This document shows positions 1-5,337 of a stretch of DNA of 5,378 nucleotides, piece by piece. Each line of letters begins with the position of its first letter. Position 1 is the stretch's first letter. The translations under genes were made by a program, and so were the position numbers. The DNA comes from Pseudomonadota bacterium. Its GTDB lineage: Bacteria; Pseudomonadota; Alphaproteobacteria; Caulobacterales; Caulobacteraceae. The stretch lies in contig JAEXJH010000472.1 of assembly GCA_023445955.1 (NCBI GenBank), forward strand, positions 1 through 5,378, in the 5' to 3' direction. The notes under the pieces were generated by a model, which was given only the letters and a program-made list of their open reading frames with translations, was not told where the DNA came from and searched no databases.

Positions 1-30
1 CTGCATGTCCTTCGCGTCGAAGGCGCCTGA
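1..30 (+). CDS. Possible 3' end of an upstream plus-strand gene (partial)
   Basis: Frame 1 reads LHVLRVEGA followed by TGA at 28-30. It lies 14 bases before a hairpin terminator that is symmetrical enough to work in both directions, as expected between two convergent genes. Nine codons are too few to identify a family or to establish coding. The alternative is plain intergenic DNA, or the first codons of a minus-strand gene starting at the CAT at 4-6. I prefer the plus-strand reading only because of the stop-then-terminator arrangement. Confidence 0.3.
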   Translation: MHVLRVEGA

Positions 31-44
31 CCCCCAGATACAGA

Positions 45-77
45 AAAAGCCGGCCCGCGAACGCGGAACCGGCTTTT
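45..77. terminator. Bidirectional intrinsic terminator downstream of rpmE
   Basis: A perfect 9-bp outer stem pairs AAAAGCCGG (45-53) with CCGGCTTTT (69-77). Inside it, CCGC (55-58) pairs with GCGG (63-66), giving a nearly continuous hairpin with a small internal bulge and a GAAC loop. Read on the minus strand it ends in CCGGCTTTTT and lies 32 bases past the rpmE stop. Read on the plus strand it also ends in four T residues. It therefore fits a rho-independent terminator for rpmE and possibly for a plus-strand gene ending at 30. Confidence 0.85.
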
Positions 78-109
78 CGTCGCCCTTACGGCGAGAAGCG
101 GAAAGCTTC

Positions 110-337
110 TTACTTCTTGGCGGTGAAGCCAGCGAACTTGGCGTTGAAGCGCGAGACGCGGCCGCCACGGTCCATCAGCTGGGCGTTGCCGCCCGTCCAC
201 GCCGGGTGGGTGCGCGGGTCGATGTCGAGCGCGAGGGTCGCGCCTTCCTTGCCGTAGGTCGAACGCGTTTGATAGTTCGAGCCATCCGTCAGGGTGACGG
301 TGATGAAGTGGTAGTCGGGGTGAATGTCTTGTTTCAT
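110..337 (-). CDS. rpmE: 50S ribosomal protein L31, cysteine-free type
   Basis: This encodes a 75-residue protein of the large ribosomal subunit; in E. coli L31 sits at the subunit interface and helps bridge 50S and 30S. Recognisable L31 blocks are the start [10 protein letters not shown], then RSTYGKEG (25-32), the [13 protein letters not shown] segment (37-49) and the conserved [11 protein letters not shown] near the C-terminus. The four zinc-binding cysteines of the E. coli-type protein are absent: L16 and D18 stand where the first pair would be, and the second pair is also replaced. This is therefore the zinc-independent (C-) form, which is normal for many alphaproteobacteria. The ATG at 337-335 gives the usual length. 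Upstream on the minus strand there is only a modest GGAT Shine-Dalgarno candidate. The gene is divergent from the ABC transporter gene and ends before a strong terminator. Confidence 0.97.
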   Translation of the reverse strand: MKQDIHPDYHFITVTLTDGSNYQTRSTYGKEGATLALDIDPRTHPAWTGGNAQLMDRGGRVSRFNAKFAGFTAKK

Positions 338-425
338 GGCGGCGATCCAGTCCGACTAAGCCGGCGAGTGTGAATTTGGGTAAGCGCCCTCCGCGCACGC
401 GCGGGGTGGCCCTCGAAGACGGGCG

Positions 426-434
426 GCTATAAAG
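426..434 (+). promoter_or_regulatory. Candidate -10 element for the ABC transporter gene
   Basis: GCTATAAAG at 426-434 matches the first seven positions of the Caulobacter housekeeping -10 consensus GCTANAWC as I recall it. It lies about 30 bases before the ATG at 465, leaving a short leader. No convincing TTGACG-like -35 is seen at the expected 10-14 base spacing; the best candidate, around 406-411, matches only half the positions. I see no clear promoter for rpmE in the rest of the 338-464 divergent region. Confidence 0.4.
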
Positions 435-452
435 AACCCGCGCGATTTTGGC

Positions 453-458
453 AAGGGA
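453..458 (+). promoter_or_regulatory. Ribosome binding site that sets the ABC transporter start
   Basis: AAGGGA at 453-458 is followed by six bases and then ATG at 465. An in-frame TTG lies directly before it at 462, giving a start one codon longer with only three bases of spacing. The spacing favours the ATG. Confidence 0.65.
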
Positions 459-464
459 CTGTTG

Positions 465-2315
465 ATGACTGACGCGAACGGCGGCGCGCAAAAGGCCGAA
501 GGCCGGCCCGGCGCAGGGGCCGAACTGGTCCAGGGCATGGCCGAGGCCAAGGCCAGGCGAGCGCGCCGCAAGGACATCCGTCCGCTCGTGCACCTGCTGC
601 CTTTCGTCAAGGCCCACAAGGGCGACGGCTTCGCCGCGGCCTTCTTCCTGCTGTTCTCGACGGGCGCCACGCTGGGCCTGACGGCAGCCTTCAAGGAAGT
701 GATCGACCACGGATTCGCCAAGGGCGCGGGCGCTGAAATCAACAGCGCGTTCCTGGGCCTGGGCGCGGTGGCCATGGTGCTGGCGATCGCCACCGCCCTG
801 CGATTCTTTTTCATCACCCGCCTGGGCGAGCGGGTCGTGGCGGATGTGCGCCGCGCGCTCTATGGCCACACCCTGGGCCTGGACCAGGAGTATTTCCTGA
901 AGACCCGTACGGGCGAGGTGCTGTCGCGCCTGACCACCGACGTCAGCTTGATCGAGCAGCTGGTCGGCGCCTCGGCCTCGATCGCCCTGCGCAATATCCT
1001 CAGCCTGGTCGGCGGCCTGGGCTACATGGCGGTGGTCTCGCCCAAGCTGGCGGGCTTCATCGTGCTGATGGTGCCGGTGATCCTGGCCCCGATGTTCTTG
1101 GTCGGCCGCCGCGTGCGCACGTTGACCGTCACCGCCCAAGACAAGTTCGCCGACGCGGTCGGCTATGCCGGCGAAAGCCTGGACGCCCTGGAGACGGTGC
1201 AGGCCTTCGGTCGCGAGCGCGCCTCGGCCGGCCGCTTCGGCGGCGCGGTGGAGGAGGCCTACAAGGCCTCGGTTCGCCGCATCACCACTCGGGCCAGCAT
1301 GACGGCCATGGTCATCACCCTGGCCTTCGGCGGCGTCACCCTCTTGCTGTGGAGCGGCGCGCGCCTGGTGCTGGCCGGCGAGATGACCGGCGGCACCCTG
1401 GCCCAGTTCGCCATGCTGGCGGTGATGGCCGCCGGCTCGATCGGCGCCCTGGGCGAGGTCTGGGGCGACGTCCAGAAGGCCTCCGGGGCCATGGATCGCA
1501 TCTCCGAGCTGCTGAACGCTCAGCCCGACATCGCCGCGCCGGCCGCGCCGAAGACCTTGCCGGTCCCGGCCCAGGGCGCGATCGCCTTCGAGAACGTGAT
1601 CTTCGCCTATCCGGGTCGCCCGGACCTGCCGGCCCTGAACGGCTTTGATCTTGCCGTGAAGCCCGGCGAGACCGTGGCCCTGGTCGGCCCCTCGGGCGCG
1701 GGCAAGAGCACCGTCCTGCGGCTTCTTTTGAGGTTCCATGACCCACAGGCCGGCGCGATCCGCCTGGACGGCGTCGACCTGCGCGACGCCGAGCCCTCGC
1801 AAGTGCGCGAGCGCATGGCCCTGGTCGCCCAGGACTCGCCGCTGTTCTCCGGCTCGGCCAAGGACAACATCCGCTTCGGCCGCGCCGACGCCACGGACGA
1901 GGAGGTCAAGGCCGCCGCCGAGGCCGCCCAGGCCTATGGCTTCCTTTCAGCCCTGCCGCAGGGCCTCGACACCCCGGTCGGCGAGCGCGCCAAGACCCTG
2001 TCGGGCGGTCAGCGCCAACGGCTGGCCATCGCCCGCGCCCTGGTTCGCCAGGCTCCGATCCTGCTGCTGGACGAGGCCACCAGCGCCCTGGACGCCGAGA
2101 GCGAACGCCTGGTCCAGCAGGCGCTGACGACCGCCATGGAGGGCCGCACCACCCTGGTGATCGCCCACCGCCTGGCCACCGTGCTCAAGGCCGACCGAAT
2201 CGTGGTGATGGAAGAAGGCAAGGTGGTCGAGCAAGGCACCCACGCCGAGCTCTTCGCCAAGGGCGGGCTCTATGCGCGCCTGGCCAGCCTGCAGTTCGGG
2301 GTCGAGGCGGCGTAA
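465..2315 (+). CDS. MsbA/ABCB-type ABC exporter half-transporter (fused permease and ATPase)
   Basis: This is a 616-residue inner-membrane half-transporter expected to work as a homodimer and to use ATP to export a lipid, drug or other hydrophobic substrate. After a poorly conserved, Ala/Arg-rich cytoplasmic N-terminus (about 1-40), the membrane domain has hydrophobic segments around 54-84, 92-125, 174-217 and 279-333, consistent with six helices. The nucleotide-binding domain is complete: A-loop Tyr382, Walker A GPSGAGKST (408-416, Lys414), Q-loop Gln456, signature LSGGQ (512-516), Walker B ending Asp536 with catalytic Glu537, D-loop SALD (540-543) and H-loop His568. All ATPase residues are intact, so it should be active. 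It resembles the alphaproteobacterial MsbA-related branch (I recall this as TIGR02204), but the substrate cannot be read from sequence and I do not assign msbA. It is divergent from rpmE, and no terminator is visible before the downstream antitoxin gene, so read-through is possible. Confidence 0.95.
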   Translation: MTDANGGAQKAEGRPGAGAELVQGMAEAKARRARRKDIRPLVHLLPFVKAHKGDGFAAAFFLLFSTGATLGLTAAFKEVIDHGFAKGAGAEINSAFLGLGAVAMVLAIATALRFFFITRLGERVVADVRRALYGHTLGLDQEYFLKTRTGEVLSRLTTDVSLIEQLVGASASIALRNILSLVGGLGYMAVVSPKLAGFIVLMVPVILAPMFLVGRRVRTLTVTAQDKFADAVGYAGESLDALETVQAFGRERASAGRFGGAVEEAYKASVRRITTRASMTAMVITLAFGGVTLLLWSGARLVLAGEMTGGTLAQFAMLAVMAAGSIGALGEVWGDVQKASGAMDRISELLNAQPDIAAPAAPKTLPVPAQGAIAFENVIFAYPGRPDLPALNGFDLAVKPGETVALVGPSGAGKSTVLRLLLRFHDPQAGAIRLDGVDLRDAEPSQVRERMALVAQDSPLFSGSAKDNIRFGRADATDEEVKAAAEAAQAYGFLSALPQGLDTPVGERAKTLSGGQRQRLAIARALVRQAPILLLDEATSALDAESERLVQQALTTAMEGRTTLVIAHRLATVLKADRIVVMEEGKVVEQGTHAELFAKGGLYARLASLQFGVEAA

Positions 2316-2330
2316 GACTGGGCTATAGTC
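2316..2330 (+). promoter_or_regulatory. Candidate -10/operator of the toxin-antitoxin operon
   Basis: The 32-bp gap between the transporter stop and the antitoxin ATG contains GCTATAGTC (2322-2330), which resembles the Caulobacter -10. It is embedded in an interrupted inverted repeat, GACT (2316-2319) with AGTC (2327-2330), around the palindrome CTATAG (2323-2328). A weak -35 candidate (GTCGAGG, 2301-2307) lies 14 bases upstream, inside the end of the transporter gene. Ribbon-helix-helix antitoxins usually bind short palindromes over their own promoter, so this is the natural place for autorepression. The assignment is inferred from position and symmetry. Confidence 0.4.
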
Positions 2331-2335
2331 GGGGC

Positions 2336-2340
2336 AGGAG
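2336..2340 (+). promoter_or_regulatory. Ribosome binding site of the antitoxin gene
   Basis: AGGAG at 2336-2340 with a seven-base spacer supports the ATG at 2348. It is a stronger site than any in front of the toxin, which has none of its own and depends on the overlapping antitoxin stop. This would favour antitoxin over toxin synthesis. Confidence 0.7.
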
Positions 2341-2347
2341 CGACCGC

Positions 2348-2608
2348 ATGCCTACCAAGCTTCTCACCGCCGAAGTTCCAGCCCCGCTCGCCGAAGAGGT
2401 CGAGCGACTGGCCCAGCGCCTGGAGCGATCGCCTGACTGGGTGATCGAGCAGGCGCTCGGCGCCTTTGTCGACCGTGAGGCGCGCCACCACGCCATGACC
2501 CTGGAAGGCATGGCCGATGTCGACGCCGGCCGTTTCGTCAGTCAGGCCGAGATGGAAGCCTGGATCGACGGCCTCGACCCTGATCGCGCACCGCTCACGC
2601 CGCGCTGA
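2348..2608 (+). CDS. Ribbon-helix-helix (CopG/ParD/RelB-like) type II antitoxin
   Basis: This is an 86-residue acidic protein expected to neutralise the adjacent toxin by direct binding and to repress the operon. Residues about 3-9 (TKLLTAE) form the short beta strand of a ribbon-helix-helix DNA-binding domain, followed by two helices over about 11-44 (LAEEVERLAQRL and the SPDWVIEQALGAFVDRE part). The C-terminal half, about 50-80, carries the DVDAGRFVSQAEMEAWIDGL pattern typical of CopG-type antitoxins paired with RelE/ParE toxins; this part is expected to wrap around the toxin. The TGA at 2606-2608 overlaps the toxin ATG by one base, indicating translational coupling. Third-position GC is about 78% by hand count, lower than in the flanking genes. 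Sequence alone does not settle whether it belongs to the ParD or RelB nomenclature, so no symbol is given. Confidence 0.85.
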   Translation: MPTKLLTAEVPAPLAEEVERLAQRLERSPDWVIEQALGAFVDREARHHAMTLEGMADVDAGRFVSQAEMEAWIDGLDPDRAPLTPR

Positions 2609-2883
2609 TGCGGATCGTCTGGACGGGCAGGGCGTCGTCTGACGTGGCGCGGCTTTACGAATTCCTCGCCGAGGTGAACCCCAGGGCCGCTAAGGCCATC
2701 GTGCAGCGGATTGTCGTGGCGCCGCGACGCTTGCTCGACGCGCCGCGATCTGGTGAGCGCTTAGCGGTGTTCGCGCCGCGAGAAATTCGCCGGATTTTCG
2801 CGGGTGACTATGAGCTTCGCGACGAAGTCGTCGATGACACAATCTACGTGCTGCGCGTCTGGCACGTACGCGAGGATCGCTGA
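2608..2883 (+). CDS. RelE/ParE-family type II toxin
   Basis: This 91-residue basic protein has the compact RelE/ParE fold: an N-terminal strand (RIVWTGRASSD), two helices (about 12-45, including LYEFLAEVNPRAAKAIVQRI) and a C-terminal sheet around GDYELRDEV (66-74) and TIYVLRVWHVREDR (78-91). ParE members poison DNA gyrase and RelE members cleave ribosome-bound mRNA; the sequence does not decide between them. The C-terminal LRVWHVRE block with His86 is strongly family-like. Residue 72 is Asp (GAC, 2821-2823), where relatives I recall usually have Tyr in an LRYEV-type strand, so activity may be altered. The gene has no Shine-Dalgarno site of its own and starts inside the antitoxin stop (TGATG). 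Codons are less GC-biased than in the neighbours (about 76% GC3) and include TTA, ACA, GTA and several CGA and ATT. It converges with the next gene at a 9-bp distance. Confidence 0.85.
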   Translation: MRIVWTGRASSDVARLYEFLAEVNPRAAKAIVQRIVVAPRRLLDAPRSGERLAVFAPREIRRIFAGDYELRDEVVDDTIYVLRVWHVREDR

Positions 2884-2892
2884 CAACTTCCG

Positions 2893-3825
2893 CTACTCCG
2901 CCGCGTAGACCAGCGGGTGGGCGTGGGCCCACAGGTGAGCGCGGTAGGTCTCGAAGCACTGCTCGCCGCAGATCAGGCGCATGACCGCGCCCTCGGCGAT
3001 GTACTTGGCGCGGGAGGGATCCTCCGACACCAGCGGGACCAGGGCCTCGGCGTTCCAGGCCTTGGAGTGCTCGATGTCGAGCTGGGCGTGCAGGGCGAAG
3101 TACTTGCGGGCCTCGGCCGCGACGCCGACGCGCTTGAGACCCGCGTCGACGCAGGCCACGCGGGTCGGAGCCGTCAGCTCGACCACGCCCAGGGCGCCGA
3201 TCGACTGCCAGACATAGCGGCGCGTGGTGGCGAAGGCGGTCATCACGTTGGCCAGGCACAGCGACTGCCACAGCGTCGAGTCGATGGTCGGCTCCAGGCC
3301 CAGGGTCGCCGTCGTTCGCGACAGCATCGGGCCGTGCATGCCCTTGGCGCTGCCGCGACCCATCTCGTCCCAGTAGTTGCGGGCCAGCTCCAGCTTGGCG
3401 CGGTCGGGGACCTTGACCTGGGTCAGGGCCACTAGGTCGTCGAAGCCGGCCTCGCCGGCCGCCTCCTGGGTCAGGAACCACTTGAGGTCCTCCAGCGAGG
3501 CCTCACCCTCCAGCCAGTCGAACAAGGGATCCCACTGGCCGGGGCCGTGGTCCTTCAGCGCCTCGAACCAGGCGATGAAGCCGTCGGCGTCCTGCGGGAC
3601 GTCCTCGACCAGCGGCGCGACGTGACGGCGGAAGGCTTCGATAAACGCGCCCTCTATACGACGCATCCGGATTTCTTGGTCCAGCTCCTCGCGCCAGGCC
3701 TCGGACGGCGCGGCCGGGGACAGGCGGACATGGTTCCAGTGCGCCAGACCCTTGTGCAGGGCCTCGGCGTCGGGGAACTGCGGGCTGAACGCGCCGAAAC
3801 GCGAAAGACGTTCGCCACCGTACAC
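2893..3825 (-). CDS. Heme-oxygenase-like diiron oxidase (iron-containing redox enzyme family), substrate unknown
   Basis: This encodes a soluble, mostly helical 310-residue protein with no signal peptide. It resembles the iron-containing redox enzymes with a heme-oxygenase-like fold (Haem_oxygenas_2 type), relatives of CADD, UndA and the SznF central domain. A full putative diiron ligand set is visible: a Glu at 121 or 125, Glu154 in NYWDEMG, His164 in MHGPML, Glu216 in VVELTAP, then His246, Asp250 and His253 in the HAQLDIEH helix. The last three follow the H-x3-D-x2-H rule of the superfamily. Such enzymes activate O2 for N-oxygenation, C-C cleavage or desaturation; which reaction applies here cannot be told. 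I chose the GTG start at 3825-3823 because AGGAG (3837-3833) lies seven bases upstream. A longer frame opens at a TTG at 3942, but its extra 39 residues are Pro/Arg-rich, unlike a conserved domain, and lack a convincing ribosome site. It is downstream of the metallopeptidase gene on the same strand. Confidence 0.85.
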   Translation of the reverse strand: MYGGERLSRFGAFSPQFPDAEALHKGLAHWNHVRLSPAAPSEAWREELDQEIRMRRIEGAFIEAFRRHVAPLVEDVPQDADGFIAWFEALKDHGPGQWDPLFDWLEGEASLEDLKWFLTQEAAGEAGFDDLVALTQVKVPDRAKLELARNYWDEMGRGSAKGMHGPMLSRTTATLGLEPTIDSTLWQSLCLANVMTAFATTRRYVWQSIGALGVVELTAPTRVACVDAGLKRVGVAAEARKYFALHAQLDIEHSKAWNAEALVPLVSEDPSRAKYIAEGAVMRLICGEQCFETYRAHLWAHAHPLVYAAE

Positions 3826-3832
3826 GGACACA

Positions 3833-3837
3833 CTCCT
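3833..3837 (-). promoter_or_regulatory. Ribosome binding site of the diiron oxidase gene, possibly occluded
   Basis: On the minus strand AGGAG (3837-3833) precedes the GTG at 3825 by seven bases. Another in-frame GTG at 3831 is only one base away and is unlikely to be used. The complementary CTCCT lies just upstream at 3851-3847 and could pair with the site across a nine-base loop, which would hide it from ribosomes. The site is clear; the occlusion is inference. Confidence 0.6.
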
Positions 3838-3852
3838 GAACCTTGAAGGAGA

Positions 3853-3872
3853 GGTCGCCGAACGGAGCGACC
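3853..3872 (-). other. Stem-loop in the leader of the diiron oxidase gene
   Basis: GGTCGC (3853-3858) and GCGACC (3867-3872) form a perfect 6-bp inverted repeat with an eight-base loop. It ends about 16 bases before the Shine-Dalgarno site on the minus strand. There is no T-rich tract after it, so it does not look like a standard intrinsic terminator. It could be a leader structure, part of a terminator for the upstream gene, or a chance repeat in GC-rich DNA. Confidence 0.4.
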
Positions 3873-3876
3873 CCTG

Positions 3877-3894
3877 CGCCGCCAGCAGGCGGCG
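3877..3894 (-). other. GC-rich hairpin between the metallopeptidase and oxidase genes
   Basis: CGCCGCC (3877-3883) pairs perfectly with GGCGGCG (3888-3894) around a four-base loop, a stable 7-bp all-GC stem. It lies 65 bases past the metallopeptidase stop, reading on the minus strand. The following bases are GC-rich rather than U-rich, so intrinsic termination is not well supported. It may act as a pause, a processing site or a 3'-end stabiliser. The remainder of 3826-3959 shows no convincing promoter and no small ORF with an ATG or a well-placed GTG start. Confidence 0.4.
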
Positions 3895-3959
3895 GCGAGG
3901 GGGCAAACGGGGTCCGGGCGGGTTGTGTTCCTGTGTCGGCAACGCGACCCGGGCGGCGA

Positions 3960-5273
3960 CTACTTGCGCAGATCCGCCGGAACCGTCGGTTCGCTGATCA
4001 CCCGCTCCATCGCCTTCCAGCGCGCGTCCTCGGTCTTGCCGGCGCGGTAGACGTAGCCGCGGACCATGTCCTGGCCGAGGTTGTAGTTGATCACGTACGA
4101 GCGGTAGGTCTCGATGAACGACACCCGCTTCTCGGCGCCGCCGCGCGAATAGAGGCCGTACTTCATCAGCGCCTGGACGGCCTGCTCCTTGGTCATCTTG
4201 CCCGACAGGTAGAGGGCCGCGATGGTGTTGCCGGCGCTGGAGAGCGCCCCCTTGGCGTCCTGCAGCTCGCCATAGGCCTCGGCGGTCTTCGGATCGAGGC
4301 CGGCCAAGGCGTAGAGCTTGTCGCGCTCGAACGCGGTCTTGGCCTTGCCGGGGAAGGCCAGCTCGATGCCGAAATTGGCGCTGCCCTCGGCGATGAACGA
4401 CTGCGGCGAGAACAGCGGATAGACCGAGAACTCGACCCAGCCCCTTTCCTTGGTCAGCTTCTCTTCCAGCAGGGCGTTCAGCACATGGTGGCCGGGATAG
4501 CCCTCGTGGCAGCCCAGGTCCAAGGCGCGGCTGATATAGATCGGCAGGTCGGTGTTGATCTGGATGACGCTGCGCGCGTCGCCCTTGTACCAGTTGTAGC
4601 CGCTCCAGGGCTTCTTGGTGACGAACTCCATCTCGAAGCGCTCGTTGGCCGGCAGCTTGATGTGCTCCTGCGTCTTGGCCTTGCAGGCGGCGATACCGGC
4701 CTGCATCACCGCCTCGACCTTGTCGGTCGGGATCACGTAGCGGTTCTGGAAGGCGTCGACGCGAGCGGCGAGATCGCCTTTGCCCGGGACGATCTTGTCG
4801 ATGCGGGCCAGGATCGGGTCGAAGCTCTTCAGGGGCTTGAGCACCGGGCGGACGCCGAACAGGCCCTCGGCCTCGTCCTCGAAGCTGAACTTGTCGCCGG
4901 CCAGCATGGCCAGGCGCGTCTGGGCGGCCTTCAGCTGGCCCTTCATGAACAGCTTGCGGCGGCGCTCGTCGGGCGAGAGATCCTTGTCCTTGGTCGCATT
5001 GACCAGGATCATCAGGCGGTCGGCTTCCTTGCGCAGCACCGACACGGGGCGCGGGGCGGCCTTGGCGCTGTCCATCAGGTGGACCGGGCCGTAATAGGCG
5101 TCGACATAGCCAGGCTCGCGCTCGCCGGCCTCCAGGGTCATGCGCACGAAGTCCTCGGCCACGCGGTCGAGCACCTGGCCGGAGGGCGTCTGGCTGGGCG
5201 CGGCGAAGGCGGCCGAACCCAGTACGAGGGCGGCGGCGAGGGTGGCCGCGGAGACGGCGTGGCGGATCTTCAT
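3960..5273 (-). CDS. Secreted DUF885-type putative zinc metallopeptidase
   Basis: This is a 437-residue protein with a clear Sec signal peptide: a basic start (MKIRH), a hydrophobic core (about 8-22) and a probable cut after Ala24 in AFA-APS, so it should act in the periplasm or outside the cell. The mature N-terminal part has the EPGYVDAYYGP motif (about 53-63). The active-site region is HEGYPGHH at 256-263, the hallmark of DUF885 proteins: an extended variant of HExxH with Glu257 as likely base and His256 and His262/263 as likely metal ligands. Glu296 in FIAEGSANFG is a candidate third ligand. The C-terminal YNLGQDMVRGY block (about 397-407) also fits the family. It is shorter than the 550-600 residues I recall for many DUF885 proteins. 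The ATG at 5273 is supported by AGGGGA (5285-5280) and by the signal peptide; an upstream extension to 5330 would spoil both. The substrate is unknown and peptidase activity is inferred. Confidence 0.85.
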   Translation of the reverse strand: MKIRHAVSAATLAAALVLGSAAFAAPSQTPSGQVLDRVAEDFVRMTLEAGEREPGYVDAYYGPVHLMDSAKAAPRPVSVLRKEADRLMILVNATKDKDLSPDERRRKLFMKGQLKAAQTRLAMLAGDKFSFEDEAEGLFGVRPVLKPLKSFDPILARIDKIVPGKGDLAARVDAFQNRYVIPTDKVEAVMQAGIAACKAKTQEHIKLPANERFEMEFVTKKPWSGYNWYKGDARSVIQINTDLPIYISRALDLGCHEGYPGHHVLNALLEEKLTKERGWVEFSVYPLFSPQSFIAEGSANFGIELAFPGKAKTAFERDKLYALAGLDPKTAEAYGELQDAKGALSSAGNTIAALYLSGKMTKEQAVQALMKYGLYSRGGAEKRVSFIETYRSYVINYNLGQDMVRGYVYRAGKTEDARWKAMERVISEPTVPADLRK

Positions 5274-5279
5274 GCGGCT

Positions 5280-5285
5280 TCCCCT
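5280..5285 (-). promoter_or_regulatory. Ribosome binding site of the metallopeptidase gene
   Basis: AGGGGA on the minus strand (5285-5280) is six bases before the ATG at 5273. It decides in favour of this start over frame extension to 5330, because the resulting protein then begins exactly with a signal peptide. Confidence 0.65.
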
Positions 5286-5337
5286 GGGAGTTCGGCCGGC
5301 ACGCTGCACCGCCCGCCCCCGGTTCGGCAAGAGGCGA

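Noticed and set aside
1..6. Start of a minus-strand gene at the CAT at 4-6
   Set aside because: Only two codons would be inside the window, and the nearest AAGGA is almost adjacent to the ATG, which is too close for a usual ribosome site.
110..337. Missing zinc-binding cysteines in L31 as an anomaly
   Set aside because: Cysteine-free L31 is a known, common form in Alphaproteobacteria and needs no special explanation.
354..361. GCTTAGTC on the minus strand as an rpmE -10 element
   Set aside because: It matches only six of eight positions, the TTCACA -35 candidate is only seven bases away, and the leader would be under ten bases.
5..373. Plus-strand open frame of 122 codons opposite rpmE
   Set aside because: It runs through the terminator hairpin and antisense to the confidently identified L31 gene, and its product resembles nothing.
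356..817. Minus-strand open frame of 153 codons across the exporter start and the divergent region
   Set aside because: It is antisense to the exporter N-terminus and has no family resemblance. Its existence follows from the scarcity of stop codons in GC-rich DNA.
1336..1746. Open frames opposite and beside the exporter gene, here and at 1349-1648, 1607-1909, 1738-2127, 1947-2243 and 2009-2260
   Set aside because: All lie inside the well-supported exporter frame and give low-complexity Arg/Pro/Ser-rich translations with no ribosome sites that I could support.
2690..3481. Long open frame on the minus strand (263 codons) overlapping the toxin and oxidase genes
   Set aside because: Its translation is rich in Arg, Gly and Pro with no recognisable domain, as expected from an out-of-frame read of GC-rich coding DNA. 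The real oxidase frame covers most of the same region.
3826..3942. N-terminal extension of the diiron oxidase from a TTG at 3942
   Set aside because: The added residues are Pro/Arg-rich, the region contains two stem-loops typical of non-coding DNA, and the GTG at 3825 has a well-spaced AGGAG.
5274..5330. N-terminal extension of the metallopeptidase to 5330
   Set aside because: It would bury the signal peptide behind 19 Arg-rich residues, and the ATG at 5273 has its own Shine-Dalgarno site.
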